A DNA stretch of 64,000 nucleotides, taken from Erythrobacter crassostreae. GTDB taxonomy: Bacteria; Pseudomonadota; Alphaproteobacteria; Sphingomonadales; Sphingomonadaceae. A model generated the notes under the pieces. That model was not told the DNA's origin, did no database searches, and worked only from the letters and a program-made list of their open reading frames with translations. This document shows, piece after piece, positions 40,541 through 51,712 of this stretch; within the stretch, counting starts at the first letter, position 1, and each line of letters opens with the position of its first letter. The translations under genes were made by a program, and so were the position numbers. The DNA lies in the NCBI RefSeq assembly GCF_019204045.1, contig NZ_JAGSPC010000001.1, positions 434,001 through 498,000 of the forward strand. The letters are read 5' to 3'.

Positions 40541-43012
40541 CTAGAAGGAGCCGTAACCATCTATGTTTTCCATCGACGCGCGAACCGCATCAGAGATGCC
40601 GGCACCGCGAAGCTCTGCTCCCTGTTTCGCTGCAGCCGCCACAATCCTATCCGAAATCGCTTTGAGGTCAGCGTCTTTGAAGGACTTCTCTTGCGGTTGG
40701 AGTGTAACCTCGACCGCGACCGATTTCTTGCCTTCGGGGACACCTTGTCCGGCGAACACATCGAACACACGCGTGTCGATGATGTTCGCTTTGTCCGCGC
40801 CTTTCACAGCGCGCACCAAATCGGCTGCGGCGAGTTCTAACGGCACAAGGAACGCAAAGTCGCGGGTGACCGATTGCAGTGCAGGCGGCGCAAAGCTTGG
40901 CCGCGCGAAACTGACTGGGCCTTTACCGGCTTTCTTTTGAGGGATTGCATCCAGGAAAATCTCGACTGCGGCGATCGGGCCATCCACATCAAACGCCTTG
41001 AGTGTTGCGGGATGGATCATACCAAAGCGCGCGAGCACTTTTTTCGGGCCGAGGCGCAAGGTTGCCGATTGGCCGGGATGGAATTGAGTGCCTTCGCCAT
41101 TGACGACAGGTTCCATCACCATAAGCTTTTCGGACGGAGCGCCCGCTGCTGCGAGCAACTCGAGCGCTGCTGCTTTCGCATCAAATGCATCGAACATCGC
41201 GGCTTTGCCATCTGCCCAGCCGCGCGCAGTTTTCTCTCCGGAAAGGATCACGCCAACTGTGGCGCGTTCGTCGCTAAGGCCATCGGAACCGCGGAAATAG
41301 CGACGGCCAATTTCGAAGATCCGGCTGGATGAGCTACCACGTGTCGCCGCGCGTTTTGCCGCCATCAGCAGACCCGGGATCAGCGACGGGCGCATGACCT
41401 TCATATCTTCGCTGATCGGGTTAGAAAGCTTCCACAGGTCATCCGCCGCGGTGAAATGCGCAGCTTCTGCCTCAGGCAAAAACGACCAAGTGATCGCCTC
41501 GTTCAAACCGCTGGCGGCGGCCGCACGCCGCAATTTGCGTTCCAAAACTTGCTCTGACGTCGCGGTCGGGCGAGCAACACCTTCGGCACGCGGCAGAACC
41601 ACGCTTTCGACTTTGTCGAGACCGTGAATGCGCACGACCTCTTCAACAAGATCGGCAGGCCCTTCGATATCATGGCGGCGCAGCGGGCACGTCACTTGCC
41701 AATCATCGGTGACCGCAAAGTCGAGACTTTCGAGAATGCGGCGCTGCTCATCGGCGGGCACTTCGACGCCGCCAAGCTTGGTGGTCAGAACCGGATCGAA
41801 CTTAACCACCTTGGCATCGATTGGCGCCGCACCAGCATGCACCTTTTCACTGGCTGTACCTCCAGCCAGTTCGACGATCAGCCCTGCGAGCAGATCCAGT
41901 CCATCATCCAGAAAAGCCGGATCAACACCGCGTTCAAAACGAGTGCGCGCATCGGAAGCTAGGCCAAGCTTACGCCCCGTCACACCAATACGCGGCGGAT
42001 CGAAGTAAGCGATTTCGAGCAGTAGGTCGGTCGTGTCATCCGACACACCGGAGTTGTTACCACCCATGATGCCCGCGATGTCGTGAACCTCTTTGTCATC
42101 CGCGATCACAACCATGCTGTCATCGAGCGTGTAGGTTTTCTCGTTCAGCGCCAGAACCTGCTCGCCGGACTTCGCACGGCGGGCCACTACTGCACCGGAC
42201 AGCTTGGACAGGTCATAGGCATGCGCCGGACGGCCAAAGGCGAGCATCAGGTAGTTGGTAAGGTCGACGAGCAGAGAGATCGGGCGCTGGCCCGCGCTCT
42301 GCAAACGCTGTTGCAACCAATCGGGCGAAGGTCCGTTTTTCACGCCCTTGATTACGCGACCGTAGAATGCTGGGCACCCTTCTTCGTCGTCCGTACGAAT
42401 TTCAACCGGGCAATCATCAGCCGCATCGAATTTCGGAAACGCAATCGGTTTGAGCCTGCCGAGTCCAGCTGCCGCCAGATCACGCGCGATGCCATAGACA
42501 CCCATGCAATCCGGGCGGTTCGGCGTGATCGCAACGTCGATGATTGGCGAGGAGCCATGGTAGTCGGCAAAGCTATGACCAACCGGCGCATCATCCGGCA
42601 ATTCGATAATGCCGTCGTGATCTTCGCCCAGCTCAAGCTCACGCACGGAGCACATCATGCCGTTTGATTCGACCCCGCGAATGGCGCTCTTGCGAAGCTC
42701 CATGCCGTTGGACGGGACAACCGCCCCCGGTTGGCCAAGCACACCCATCATGCCCGCACGGGCATTGGGCGCGCCGCAGACAACCTGCAGCGGATCGCCT
42801 TCGCCGGTGTCCACGATCAGGACTTGAAGCTTGTCTGCATCAGGATGTTTTTCAGCGGTAAGAACCTCGGCAACGGTGAAGCCGGCAAGACGCTGCGCCG
42901 GATCTTCGACGCCTTCCACTTCAAGACCGATCGCGTTCAGGCACTCAGTAATTTCGGAAAGCGTAGCGTCCGTTTCGAGATGGTCTTTCAGCCAAGTGGT
43001 CGAGAATTTCAT
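40541..43012 (-). CDS. pheT: Phenylalanine-tRNA ligase beta subunit
   Basis: 823 residues from ATG 43012. It has the N-terminal EMAP/tRNA-binding domain ([20 protein letters not shown]), B3/B4 editing domain, B5 DNA-binding-fold domain and the C-terminal anticodon-binding domain ([13 protein letters not shown]). ATGA overlap with pheS at 43009-43012 couples the two subunits of the heterotetramer. prfC follows at once. Confidence 0.96.
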   Translation of the reverse strand: MKFSTTWLKDHLETDATLSEITECLNAIGLEVEGVEDPAQRLAGFTVAEVLTAEKHPDADKLQVLIVDTGEGDPLQVVCGAPNARAGMMGVLGQPGAVVPSNGMELRKSAIRGVESNGMMCSVRELELGEDHDGIIELPDDAPVGHSFADYHGSSPIIDVAITPNRPDCMGVYGIARDLAAAGLGRLKPIAFPKFDAADDCPVEIRTDDEEGCPAFYGRVIKGVKNGPSPDWLQQRLQSAGQRPISLLVDLTNYLMLAFGRPAHAYDLSKLSGAVVARRAKSGEQVLALNEKTYTLDDSMVVIADDKEVHDIAGIMGGNNSGVSDDTTDLLLEIAYFDPPRIGVTGRKLGLASDARTRFERGVDPAFLDDGLDLLAGLIVELAGGTASEKVHAGAAPIDAKVVKFDPVLTTKLGGVEVPADEQRRILESLDFAVTDDWQVTCPLRRHDIEGPADLVEEVVRIHGLDKVESVVLPRAEGVARPTATSEQVLERKLRRAAAASGLNEAITWSFLPEAEAAHFTAADDLWKLSNPISEDMKVMRPSLIPGLLMAAKRAATRGSSSSRIFEIGRRYFRGSDGLSDERATVGVILSGEKTARGWADGKAAMFDAFDAKAAALELLAAAGAPSEKLMVMEPVVNGEGTQFHPGQSATLRLGPKKVLARFGMIHPATLKAFDVDGPIAAVEIFLDAIPQKKAGKGPVSFARPSFAPPALQSVTRDFAFLVPLELAAADLVRAVKGADKANIIDTRVFDVFAGQGVPEGKKSVAVEVTLQPQEKSFKDADLKAISDRIVAAAAKQGAELRGAGISDAVRASMENIDGYGSF

Positions 43013-44145
43013 GATGGAGCTCCCACACCAGCAGAGAGGGTTGGCTGGTCCACCGCGCCAAAGCCGTAGTGCGACAGCCAACGGGGATCGCCATCAAAGA
43101 AAGCGCGCAAATCGTTCATGCCATATTTGAGCATTGCGATGCGGTCGATCCCGAGGCCAAAAGCAAAGCCCTGATACTCGTCAGGATCGACGCCCGCCAT
43201 TTCGAGCACTCGGCGATTGACCATGCCGCTGCCGCCTAGCTCCATCCAGTCATGCCCCTCGGCATCACCATGTCCGCCAACTACGCGGCGATTGCCCTCG
43301 TTGGAGTAGCCTACGTCGACTTCGACGCTTGGCTCCGTAAACGGGAAGTAAGATGGGCGCAGTCGAAGCGTGATATCTTCGCGTTCGAAAAATGCTTTGA
43401 AGAAAGTCTCTAACGTCCATTTCAGGTGGCCGAGATGAATGTCGCGATCGACAACAAGACCTTCGACTTGGTGGAACATTGGCGTATGCGTCGCGTCGCT
43501 GTCCGAGCGATAAACACGGCCCGGCGCGATCAAGCGTATCGGAGCGCCTTGTTCTTTCATGCTACGGATTTGCACGGGCGAGGTGTGCGTCCGCAGAAGC
43601 ATTTTCTTCTGGCCTAACGCTTCGCTGCTTGAGGCCGGTTGCCCACCATCTGGTACCGCGTCTGGAAAATAGAACGTGTCGTGCATTGCGCGTGCGGGGT
43701 GGCTCTCATCCATATTGAGAGCGGTGAAATTATGCCAGTCGTCCTCGATCTCGGGACCGGTCGCAACAGCGAAGCCCAGGTCAGCAAAGATTTCGGCGAG
43801 TTCGTCCATCACCTGACTCACTGGATGAACCGAGCCTTGTGGTCGGACAGGTGCGGGCAGAGTCAGATCCAGCGTCTCGCTGGCCAACTGACTCTCAAGT
43901 TCGGCGGCCTCTAACGCAGCCTTTTTCGCTTCGATTGCACTGGCGATTTCCGCGCGCACAGCCTGTATGGCAGGCGCAGCTTCCTGACGCTGCTCCGGAC
44001 TCATCTGCCCGAGTGTTTTCAGGGCCAAGCTGACCCAGCCCTTTTTACCCAATGCCGCCACGCGCTGTTCGTCCAGCGCCTCAAGCGAAGCGGCATCAGC
44101 GATAGCAGCAAGGGCAGCGTCTTTTTGTAGTGTCAATTCAGTCAT
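43009..44145 (-). CDS. pheS: Phenylalanine-tRNA ligase alpha subunit
   Basis: 378 residues from ATG 44145. N-terminal coiled coil, then motif 2 ([16 protein letters not shown]) and motif 3 ([17 protein letters not shown]), with TEPSVEVDV before them. Charges tRNA-Phe together with PheT. The usual rpmI-rplT-pheS-pheT order is kept but an AraC-type gene is inserted upstream of pheS. No Phe-rich leader peptide was recognised in 44146-44263. Confidence 0.96.
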   Translation of the reverse strand: MTELTLQKDAALAAIADAASLEALDEQRVAALGKKGWVSLALKTLGQMSPEQRQEAAPAIQAVRAEIASAIEAKKAALEAAELESQLASETLDLTLPAPVRPQGSVHPVSQVMDELAEIFADLGFAVATGPEIEDDWHNFTALNMDESHPARAMHDTFYFPDAVPDGGQPASSSEALGQKKMLLRTHTSPVQIRSMKEQGAPIRLIAPGRVYRSDSDATHTPMFHQVEGLVVDRDIHLGHLKWTLETFFKAFFEREDITLRLRPSYFPFTEPSVEVDVGYSNEGNRRVVGGHGDAEGHDWMELGGSGMVNRRVLEMAGVDPDEYQGFAFGLGIDRIAMLKYGMNDLRAFFDGDPRWLSHYGFGAVDQPTLSAGVGAPS

Positions 44146-44263
44146 GTTCTGGCTCAATAGAATGAGCGCGTCCGTTAGCGTTCTATCACGCGCGTTGCAA
44201 AGTGCGATTGAGGCTTTGATCCATGTTTGATTGCAAAGACAGCTCAATCGTCTCTGCAGAACG

Positions 44264-45166
44264 TCATCGAGACGGCTTGTCGAGCGCCTGAGCCGCGCTG
44301 CCCCAAACCCGCGCGCGGGCCTCCATAAAGGACGACAGAATAGGATGGTCGAGCGCAGAATACTCGCTCGGGTTCATGCTCATGAATTCCTTGAACTCAC
44401 GGGTGAACTGGGCTTGATCGTGATATTCACCGTCCATTGCTTCGGTCCAGCGACTGCCCTGATGCAGCATGAACGTGGTCAAGCTGCGCGTAAACCGTTG
44501 CCGGCGCATCAGCCTTTTCGGTGTAAACCCGAAATACCGGCGGCACACTCTTTCCAAAGTCCGAATGCTCATGCCGCATGCTTCGGCCAGATCACTGACA
44601 GCAAGAAATTCGCCGTCAACCAAAGCTGTGTGGACGCGAAGGATTTTGGGCTCATCGCGGTTGTGACGCATAAGCCGGCCCATCAAAGTGACAATCGCAT
44701 CAAATTGTTCGTCACGTGTCGCTTCGGGGTCGCACAAAACATCTTCTAAAGACGCGAATTTTTTAAAGTCGGGATGCTTCGCTCCATCACAGACTGTGTT
44801 GGCAAGCGTATGTGCATCAACATCAACAAACCGCGCCCAGCCCAGCGGCAGAAATCCAATTCCCCACATTTCCGATGTGCCGAGTTCAAATTCTGCTGGA
44901 AGTGAGCTTGGGCCGGTCGCGTTGAAACGCGCGCCGGTTACCTGGGACGTCCCGATCCTTGCGCTAGGGCAGCCACCGCAGAAAAAGCGGATATTGCCCC
45001 ACTCCGGCTGGAGATAATCGTGAACAATCCCGCCGTTTTTCACGTCGAGCGTCAGGTGATAAAATGTGGTGAAGCAGCCATCGAATTCTGAAGGGGGCGC
45101 GTGAAAGTTGCTGCGGACCTTATAGTCCGGCGCGGAACCCGTGTCCTTACCCTGCCCCTTTTGCAT
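44264..45166 (-). CDS. AraC-family transcriptional regulator
   Basis: 300 residues: an N-terminal ligand-type region with several cysteines ([13 protein letters not shown]) and a C-terminal double helix-turn-helix, with [38 protein letters not shown] as first HTH block and [19 protein letters not shown] as the signature end. It sits between rplT and pheS in the translation cluster, apparently as an insertion. Regulon unknown. Confidence 0.88.
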   Translation of the reverse strand: MQKGQGKDTGSAPDYKVRSNFHAPPSEFDGCFTTFYHLTLDVKNGGIVHDYLQPEWGNIRFFCGGCPSARIGTSQVTGARFNATGPSSLPAEFELGTSEMWGIGFLPLGWARFVDVDAHTLANTVCDGAKHPDFKKFASLEDVLCDPEATRDEQFDAIVTLMGRLMRHNRDEPKILRVHTALVDGEFLAVSDLAEACGMSIRTLERVCRRYFGFTPKRLMRRQRFTRSLTTFMLHQGSRWTEAMDGEYHDQAQFTREFKEFMSMNPSEYSALDHPILSSFMEARARVWGSAAQALDKPSR

Positions 45167-45242
45167 AGATTCCTATGTGCCAGATTGGCGGATCTATACA
45201 AGGGATTTGGCGGTTACATACAAATTTGAACTGCCAAGACAC

Positions 45243-45281
45243 AAAAAGGGCCCCTATGCAGATCGCAGCGGAGCCCTTTTT
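45243..45281. terminator. Bidirectional intrinsic terminator after rplT
   Basis: AAAAAGGGC (45243-45251) pairs with GCCCTTTTT (45273-45281) around an inner CCC/GG region; A- and T-runs on both sides let it work in both directions. It ends the rpmI-rplT unit. Confidence 0.9.
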
Positions 45282-45298
45282 AGAAATCGGTAGCTGGC

Positions 45299-45658
45299 TT
45301 AAGCTGGCAGAGCAGCTTTCGCCTGTGCGATGATCGTTTTGAACGCCGCTTCTTCGTTCATGGCGAGGTCTGCCATAACTTTGCGGTCAAGCTCGATACC
45401 AGCAAGTTTCACGCCGTGCATGAACTGCGAATAGGTCAGGCCTTCGGCGCGAACCGCAGCGTTGATACGCTGAATCCACAGAGCGCGGAAGTTGCGCTTA
45501 TTGATGCGGCGATCACGGTAAGCATATTGGCCGGCTTTTTCGACGGCCTGACGAGCGATACGGATCGTGTTCTTGCGGCGGCCGCGGTAACCCTTGGCCT
45601 GGTCCAGAAGACGCTTGTGTTTTTGGCGCGTGGTAACGCCGCGTTTAATGCGTGGCAT
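45299..45658 (-). CDS. rplT: Ribosomal protein L20
   Basis: 119 residues, full length: [52 protein letters not shown]. Binds 23S rRNA early in 50S assembly and, in many bacteria, represses its own operon. Follows rpmI by 50 bp. Confidence 0.98.
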   Translation of the reverse strand: MPRIKRGVTTRQKHKRLLDQAKGYRGRRKNTIRIARQAVEKAGQYAYRDRRINKRNFRALWIQRINAAVRAEGLTYSQFMHGVKLAGIELDRKVMADLAMNEEAAFKTIIAQAKAALPA

Positions 45659-45708
45659 ATCAGTATATCCTTATTCTGACGGGGAGGAGCACGAAGCTCG
45701 CGTCACCC

Positions 45709-45912
45709 TCAATCGAGGCCGTATGGCGCCCATTTCTTGATCGTCTTGGTATCGGGATCAGATATCACCGAAGTACCGCGATTCTGGCGGATATACTTGG
45801 CATTGTGGTGCGTAAGGCGGTGACGCTTACCAGCGACGCCGTGCTTCACTTTGCCGGTTGCGGTGATTTTGAAGCGCTTCTTCACACCGCTTTTGGTCTT
45901 AAGCTTGGGCAT
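45709..45912 (-). CDS. rpmI: Ribosomal protein L35
   Basis: 67 residues, [17 protein letters not shown] through [17 protein letters not shown] to KKWAPYGLD. First gene of rpmI-rplT; infC, often upstream, is not adjacent here. The leader (45913-46043) contains CCTGGC-gaatagggct-GCCAGG on the minus strand, a possible L20 or processing site. Confidence 0.97.
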   Translation of the reverse strand: MPKLKTKSGVKKRFKITATGKVKHGVAGKRHRLTHHNAKYIRQNRGTSVISDPDTKTIKKWAPYGLD

Positions 45913-46043
45913 TTCTATCTCCTATGATCAGAGACACATTGGACCAGCCCTGGCAGCCCTATTCGCCAGGCCGGACTCGAAATCTGTGTCGTGAAGCACG
46001 CGCACATAACGGTTCTGCGGGGGTTTGCAAGTGATTCGGGCTC

Positions 46044-46811
46044 TTAACCCATCGCCTCCAGCACTTCTTCCAAACGCGCAGGCTCACCCAGCGCCAGCAC
46101 GGTCCCGTCACTGTTGGCATCCAGCGGATTGCCCTGCCAATCGCTCATCAGGCCGCCTGCCCCTTCGACGATGGGCACAAGCGCGGCGTAGTCGTATAGC
46201 TTCAACCCCGCCTCGCACACGACATCCAGATGCCCGCCTGCGAGCAGCCCGTAGTTGTAGCAATCACCGCCCCACACCATGATTTGGGATGTTTGCGCCG
46301 CGAGCGACATGAACGCTGCGCCTTGCTCACCAGTAAAGTATTGCGGCCCGGATGAGGCGATGGTCGCATCGGACAGTTCCTTGCACGCCCGCGTCTTCAC
46401 CGGTTTTCCGTTGAACGTGGTGCCTTCGCCAATACGCGCAGCCCAGCGTTCGCCCGCAACCGGTTGGTTGATCACGCCGAGGACCGGCCAGCCGTCTTGC
46501 ATCAATGCGATCAGTGTGCCGAAGATCGGACGGCCCGCCATAAAGCTGATTGTGCCATCAATCGGATCAAGCACCCATTGCCGCCCAGCCCCTTCGTTAC
46601 GGGTGCCATATTCTTCACCAATAATCCCGTCATCAGGGCGGCGTTCCTCCAGGATCGCTCGCATCGCAGCCTCCGCCGCTTTGTCCGCCTCGGTCACCGG
46701 CGATCGGTCCGCTTTGCGCTCCTGATCCCACTGACCCCGAAACATCGGTCGGATGGCATTGCCCGCTGCATCCGCAAGAGCATGGGCAAGTTCTAAGTCA
46801 GCGGGGGTCAT
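46044..46811 (-). CDS. hisN: Inositol monophosphatase-family phosphatase, probably histidinol-phosphatase
   Basis: 255 residues from ATG 46811. Metal-site motifs are GEEYGTR, WVLDPIDGTISFMAG and VWGGDCYNYGLLAGGHLDVV. In alphaproteobacteria this subgroup (KADRSPVTEADKAAE near the N-terminus) supplies the HisN histidinol-phosphatase step of histidine synthesis. General inositol-monophosphatase or nucleotide phosphatase activity remains an alternative. The longer frame to 46877 lacks a ribosome site. Confidence 0.85.
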   Translation of the reverse strand: MTPADLELAHALADAAGNAIRPMFRGQWDQERKADRSPVTEADKAAEAAMRAILEERRPDDGIIGEEYGTRNEGAGRQWVLDPIDGTISFMAGRPIFGTLIALMQDGWPVLGVINQPVAGERWAARIGEGTTFNGKPVKTRACKELSDATIASSGPQYFTGEQGAAFMSLAAQTSQIMVWGGDCYNYGLLAGGHLDVVCEAGLKLYDYAALVPIVEGAGGLMSDWQGNPLDANSDGTVLALGEPARLEEVLEAMG

Positions 46812-46996
46812 ATTGGTCTCTATGAATGGCCAGATTACGTTCGCCATTCCTAGACACTTGGAAAGCCATTCGGTCAAACGCCCGTTAACAAAGCATCCTA
46901 CCAGTTTGTCCGGGCCGTTGATCTATCTCTTTAAGAATAGGTGACAAAACGTAGCGCTGCGTCCAATACAGCCTTGGGCACACGGGCAGGGTTGAC

Positions 46997-47980
46997 ATGA
47001 ATTCCGAATTAGACGCAGCGGCAAAGCTCCGATCTCGCACCGGAGCCACTGATAAAGGTGATCCGCTCTCTATCAATCGAGCGCCGGACAAACGGATTGC
47101 TCCTTGGGTGAGCCGTTCGATGGTGGCCTATGCCTACCAGAAGGGGGCAGAAACGCTCGAGGGCGCGCTCTGCAATGATGCGCCTTATATCCGAAGCGCG
47201 GTCGGGGTGGATTGGACTGCGACGACGCGCGATGGCGATCTAGCAATTCGTGACGAGACTTTCCTGTGCGGGCAGCACAGCACGATCATGCCGCTCAAGT
47301 ATTCGGGCGGAATAAAAGTCGCCGGATTGATGCTGCGTCCTGGAGCCCTGCGCGCTTTGTTTGGAGTGAATGACGGGAATATGCTCGACCGGATCGTTTC
47401 CATCGAGCGCGGCGGTGTGGACGACGATGAAGTGACCAGTCTGTTCGACGAGTCATTGGCCCCGACCGCTTGGCTCTTGCGGATCGAAAACTGGCTCGCT
47501 GATTTTGTAAAGCGGACAGGTGTCGCAGAACCTGATCCGATTGCACAGGCCCTGGAATTGCAGGCTTTTGTCGATCCCAACGGATCGCTTAGCAAATTCG
47601 CAGAACGCCAGAACGTTTCGCTGCGAACAATCGAACGCACTGCAAAACGAGATTTCGGCTTACCGCCGAACCAAATCATGCGCCGCGCGCGCATTCTGGA
47701 TCTCGCTGCAAAACTATGCGGCGTTGCCGATCAAGAAGATGAGGAGATTACGCTCAGGTTCTTCGATCAGGCGCATCAGATTCGCGAGTTCCAAATCTTT
47801 TTCGGAATGACGCCGCTGGAATTCCAACGCAATCGTTCAGCCATCCTCACCCTAAGCCTAGAGATTAGGCAGGCACGGCGTTTGGAACTGCTAGACTGGA
47901 TAGAACCCGGAGCAATCCGGCCTTGGATGCGAAAACCGCTTCTCGCTGCGCGGGCCCAACTCAATCAAACAGTGAACTGA
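46997..47980 (+). CDS. AraC-family transcriptional regulator
   Basis: 327 residues with an N-terminal DUF6597-like sensor part ([32 protein letters not shown]) and a C-terminal AraC HTH ([38 protein letters not shown], then [22 protein letters not shown]). Regulon unknown. Its 3' end overlaps the convergent prs by 20 bp (47961-47980). Confidence 0.87.
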   Translation: MNSELDAAAKLRSRTGATDKGDPLSINRAPDKRIAPWVSRSMVAYAYQKGAETLEGALCNDAPYIRSAVGVDWTATTRDGDLAIRDETFLCGQHSTIMPLKYSGGIKVAGLMLRPGALRALFGVNDGNMLDRIVSIERGGVDDDEVTSLFDESLAPTAWLLRIENWLADFVKRTGVAEPDPIAQALELQAFVDPNGSLSKFAERQNVSLRTIERTAKRDFGLPPNQIMRRARILDLAAKLCGVADQEDEEITLRFFDQAHQIREFQIFFGMTPLEFQRNRSAILTLSLEIRQARRLELLDWIEPGAIRPWMRKPLLAARAQLNQTVN

Positions 47981-48896
47981 CCGAGCTTTCGTCCGCGATC
48001 CGGCGGATTGCTTCGCCAACTAGAGGCGCCATCGTGAGGATACGGATGCGATCACTCGCTTCGGCGGCCTCGGTTGGACGGATCGAATCCGAAATGACCA
48101 GCTCTTTCAATTTCGAACCATTAATGCGCGCGACTGCACCGCCCGAAAGGACACCATGCGTGATATAGGCCGCAACCGACTTTGCTCCGTTGGCAAGCAA
48201 CGCCTCCGCGGCGTTGCAAAGCGTCCCGCCAGAATCGACGATGTCATCGATCATGATGCAATGACGCCCTTCGACTTCACCGATAATGTTCATCACTTCG
48301 CTTTCGCCTGGGCGATCGCGACGTTTGTCGACAATAGCGAGCGGCGCGTTGTCGAGCCGTTTTGCAAGCGCACGGGCGCGAACCACGCCGCCAACATCGG
48401 GTGAGACGACCATCAAGTCCTGGTCGCCGTAGCGCGCCTGAATATCGGCAGCCATCACTGGCGCAGCATACAGATTGTCGGTCGGGATATCGAAAAAGCC
48501 CTGAATCTGGCCCGCGTGCAGGTCGACTGCCAGAACCCGGTCAGCGCCTGCTTCGGTGATCAAATTCGCGACCAGCTTAGCCGAAATTGGCGTACGAGGA
48601 CCGGGCTTCCGATCCTGACGGGCATACCCGAAGTAAGGAATGACAGCCGTAATCCGCTTTGCCGAAGCGCGCTTCAGCGCATCGATACAAATCAACAGCT
48701 CCATAAGGTTGTCGTTCGCCGGAAAACCCGTCGGCTGAAGGATAAACACATCCTCGCCGCGCACATTCTCATGAATCTCGACGAAAATCTCTTCATCCGC
48801 AAACCGGCGCACGCTGGCATCGGTTAGCGGGATTTCGAGATAGGCCGCAATCGCCCGGGCTAGAGGCAAGTTTGAATTGCCGGACATGATCTTCAT
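47961..48896 (-). CDS. prs: Ribose-phosphate pyrophosphokinase
   Basis: Makes PRPP from ribose-5-phosphate and ATP. 311 residues: [36 protein letters not shown], the PRPP/metal loop [16 protein letters not shown], and the flexible-loop [12 protein letters not shown]. Complete protein, single gene with 20-bp tail overlap to the AraC gene. Confidence 0.97.
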   Translation of the reverse strand: MKIMSGNSNLPLARAIAAYLEIPLTDASVRRFADEEIFVEIHENVRGEDVFILQPTGFPANDNLMELLICIDALKRASAKRITAVIPYFGYARQDRKPGPRTPISAKLVANLITEAGADRVLAVDLHAGQIQGFFDIPTDNLYAAPVMAADIQARYGDQDLMVVSPDVGGVVRARALAKRLDNAPLAIVDKRRDRPGESEVMNIIGEVEGRHCIMIDDIVDSGGTLCNAAEALLANGAKSVAAYITHGVLSGGAVARINGSKLKELVISDSIRPTEAAEASDRIRILTMAPLVGEAIRRIADESSVSSLFD

Positions 48897-48988
48897 GAGT
48901 GCGCGAATCCTCGACTGTTTTGATGCGACCGGCCTAGCCCAGAGTCATGGAAACGCAACAGAGGCGCAAATCGGTTGTCCGCAATTTC

Positions 48989-49336
48989 TCAGCGGTATCG
49001 CGCGATTATTGCGGCGAGATCATCGGGGAGTTTCATCGGCTTGATCGCACTGACATTCGATCCGCCGGTGTTTCCGACGGGGACCATACCGATCGCAGTC
49101 TTTGTCGCTGCGCCAGCAAGGCGAATGATCTGGCCGAACGCTTCGCGCCAGTCACGCTGATTGCGCGCCCATTTCAACATTGCCAGATGCACCCGCATAT
49201 GATCGCGGGTGGAATACTGACTCAGGATATGCGCCCTCTCAAGATGATGGAAGGAAAGCTGCGGCGTTGCCGCTCGCTCCGCCTGCGTCAGTTCGTTTCG
49301 AACATGATCGGTGAGTGCATGCATTGAAGCTTCCAT
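48989..49336 (-). CDS. DUF3703 family protein
   Basis: About 115 residues with the DUF3703 core: FHHLERAHILSQYSTRDHMRVHLAMLKWARNQRDWREAFGQ and GAATKTAIGMVPVGNTGGSNVSAIKPMKLPDDLAA. Function unknown; a His-rich helix in this family suggests metal or cofactor contact. The start at 49336 places it 7 bp after the glpX stop; 49324 is possible too. A longer frame to 49423 would overlap glpX. Confidence 0.8.
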   Translation of the reverse strand: MEASMHALTDHVRNELTQAERAATPQLSFHHLERAHILSQYSTRDHMRVHLAMLKWARNQRDWREAFGQIIRLAGAATKTAIGMVPVGNTGGSNVSAIKPMKLPDDLAAIIARYR

Positions 49337-49343
49337 AAAGGTT

Positions 49344-50393
49344 TTAGCCCGCGCGATGCGGAGCGATCCGATGCTCGCCCCGGATCCAGCGTACAGTGCC
49401 GCTCGACGCACGCATAACCACACTGTCCGTGGTCATGATCGTCGCGCCGGTCGCTTTCTTACGCTTCTTCACGCCATCCAGCAGCGAACCATCAGTCACG
49501 CCAGTCGCAGCAAAGATGCAGTCGCCTTTTGCGAGGTCTTCGAGCTTATAAATGCGATCAAAGTCGGTGATGCCCCACTTCTTGGCGCGCGCTTTTTCAT
49601 CATCGTTGCGGAACACCAGCCGGCCATTGAACTGTCCGCCTACACAGCGCAGCGCCGCAGCAGCCAGCACGCCTTCGGGCGCGCCGCCTTGTCCCATATA
49701 CATATCGATACCGGTATCCTGATCGGTCACCGCAATCACGCCTGCGACATCACCGTCGCCAATCAGATAGACGCCGCAGCCGAGCTCTCGCAGTTCGGCG
49801 ATGATGCTCGCGTGGCGCGGCCTGTCGAGGACGCACACGTTTATGTCAGCAGGCTGTTTACCCTTGGCCGCAGCCACAGCCTTCACATTCTCTGTTGGCG
49901 ATTTCGCCAGATCGATCACTCCCTCGGGATAGCCCGGACCAACCGCGAGCTTGTCCATATACGTGTCCGGTGCGTTGAGGAGATTGCCTTCCTCAGCAGC
50001 CGCGAGAACCGCCAACGCGTTCGGGCCAGCCTTGGCGGTAATGGTTGTGCCTTCCAAGGGATCAAGCGCGATGTCGATCTTTGGCCCTTTGCCCGGCGCG
50101 CCGCCAACCTTCTCGCCGATATAGAGCATCGGGGCTTCGTCGCGCTCGCCTTCGCCGATCACAACTGTGCCATCCATGTAAAGATCATCGAATGCGCGCC
50201 GCATCGCTTCAACAGCGGCAGCATCGGCGGCTTTCTCATCGCCGCGGCCAACCAATTGCGCGGCCGCGACAGCCGCTGCCTCTGTCACGCGGACCATTTC
50301 TAGCACCAGAACACGGTCTAGCGCACCCTCGGCATCAGGCTCTTTACCGGCAAGAACATCAGTTTGGGCGGAATTAATTGCGGGGGTATTCAT
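49344..50393 (-). CDS. glpX: Class II fructose-1,6-bisphosphatase
   Basis: Gluconeogenic phosphatase of the GlpX fold. 349 residues: MDGTVVIGEGERDEAPMLYIGE, IDIALDPLEGTTITAKAGPN, VLDRPRHASIIAELR and GQGGAPEGVLAAAALRCVGGQ. No class I enzyme is in the window. hom lies 1.3 kb upstream on the same strand, with the two secreted paralogues on the opposite strand in between. Confidence 0.95.
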   Translation of the reverse strand: MNTPAINSAQTDVLAGKEPDAEGALDRVLVLEMVRVTEAAAVAAAQLVGRGDEKAADAAAVEAMRRAFDDLYMDGTVVIGEGERDEAPMLYIGEKVGGAPGKGPKIDIALDPLEGTTITAKAGPNALAVLAAAEEGNLLNAPDTYMDKLAVGPGYPEGVIDLAKSPTENVKAVAAAKGKQPADINVCVLDRPRHASIIAELRELGCGVYLIGDGDVAGVIAVTDQDTGIDMYMGQGGAPEGVLAAAALRCVGGQFNGRLVFRNDDEKARAKKWGITDFDRIYKLEDLAKGDCIFAATGVTDGSLLDGVKKRKKATGATIMTTDSVVMRASSGTVRWIRGEHRIAPHRAG

Positions 50394-50503
50394 CTGAAAT
50401 TCAGTCCCTATTCTCTTTCACGGAGGCCTTGCGTAATTGCGGGGCCTGTGCGCATTCGTATGCGCGTGATTTATGAGGGGCGCTTACGCCCAAGGAGACG
50501 CGC

Positions 50504-51109
50504 TTGTCGAGTAATGCTGCACCTGCTTTGCGCTTTTCCACACTGCCGATCTGTTTTATCGCACTACTCGCACTGTCCGTGCCTTTGGCGGCGCAGGATC
50601 AAGCATCGGCAACAGCCGACGCAGAGAGCGGCGAAAACATTCAGGAGCCACCTCCTGCGGAGCAACCACTGCGATTGGACCTGTCTGTAACAGTTCCGAA
50701 ATCCGAATCGGATCAATTGCTGGAAGAAGACTGCGAAGAAGAGGCGGACGCCGCGCGAATCGCAAACGAGATTATTGTCTGCCGCCAGCTTGGCGAAGCA
50801 ACTGACGGTTCCTGGAACAAAGAAGAATGGCAAAAACGTTATGCCGAAAAGACCAAAGGCGGAAGCACGCCGAACACTTTCGGCATTCCCAATCACGGCA
50901 ACGCGATAGGTTTCGGCAGCGTTCCGCCACCTGCAATTTTCATCGATGTCGAAGCTTTGCCGCAAGCCCCGGAAGGATCGGACGCAGATAGGATCGCACG
51001 CGGACTACCACCGCTGGGTAAAGACCCCGAGCCAAGCGCTGAAGAAATCGCTGAGCGTCGCCGGAAACTTGGGCTCGACGCCCCGCCTGCGGGAAGCGAT
51101 CCGAGATAG
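50504..51109 (+). CDS. Secreted hypothetical protein, paralogue 1
   Basis: 201 residues, start TTG at 50504 with AAGGAG six bases upstream. It has a signal peptide (TLPICFIALLALSVPLAAQDQ), an acidic Pro/Glu-rich stretch, and the core CEEEADAARIANEIIVCRQ, then a K/W-rich helix (WNKEEWQKRYAEKTKG) and EGSDADRIARGLPPLGK. The same blocks recur in the next gene at about the same spacing. Two conserved cysteines could form a disulfide. Function unknown; apparently restricted to this order. Confidence 0.72.
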   Translation: MSSNAAPALRFSTLPICFIALLALSVPLAAQDQASATADAESGENIQEPPPAEQPLRLDLSVTVPKSESDQLLEEDCEEEADAARIANEIIVCRQLGEATDGSWNKEEWQKRYAEKTKGGSTPNTFGIPNHGNAIGFGSVPPPAIFIDVEALPQAPEGSDADRIARGLPPLGKDPEPSAEEIAERRRKLGLDAPPAGSDPR

Positions 51110-51712
51110 ATGACAAGCATGTGGGTCATGGGTGCCGTGATCCTGATAGGGATTGCGCCTGTTGCCGCCATTACGATTGAGCAAGATGAGCCGCCGCCAG
51201 CTCTCGAGCCAGACAACGGCACACTCGAGATCGACTTAAAAGCAAAAGCGGTTTCAAAGCCGCAAGACCCTATCCTCGTCAAGGAATGCGAAGACGAAGC
51301 CGACGCCGCCCGTCTGGCAAACGAGATTGTTGTTTGTCGCCGCCGCGATGACACCGCCTTCAGTGGGTTCGACAAAGCGGATTTCGAGCGCCGCTATGCC
51401 GAAGCAACCCAAGGGCCAAAACCGGTGCCGGTGGATAGGTCTGGTCTGCGTGCACCGGGCGGCGCGCCAATGGCACCGCTTGTCACCGTTAAGTTTGGAC
51501 GGGTTGCCGAACCTTCTTTGTTCATCAACGTTGCGGCCCTGCCGAAAGCGCCAGCCGGGTCGGACGCTGATCGTATTGCACGCGGCCTCCCGCCTCTTGG
51601 CGCGGAGGGTGACGCAGGTCGCAAACCTATTGCAGAGAGCGAATTAGGACTGCCCGCTCCGCGTGAATTCAAAGAAAGCGCCGGATCAAGCCGGAAGGAT
51701 CGGCAGAACTAG
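51110..51712 (+). CDS. Secreted hypothetical protein, paralogue 2
   Basis: 200 residues, its ATG directly follows the stop of the first copy (TAGATG). Signal peptide MTSMWVMGAVILIGIAPVAA; shared blocks CEDEADAARLANEIVVCRR, FDKADFERRYAEATQG and AGSDADRIARGLPPLGA. The central and terminal regions differ from copy 1. It overlaps the convergent hom 3' end by 27 bp (51686-51712). The pair is a tandem duplication with divergence. Confidence 0.72.
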   Translation: MTSMWVMGAVILIGIAPVAAITIEQDEPPPALEPDNGTLEIDLKAKAVSKPQDPILVKECEDEADAARLANEIVVCRRRDDTAFSGFDKADFERRYAEATQGPKPVPVDRSGLRAPGGAPMAPLVTVKFGRVAEPSLFINVAALPKAPAGSDADRIARGLPPLGAEGDAGRKPIAESELGLPAPREFKESAGSSRKDRQN

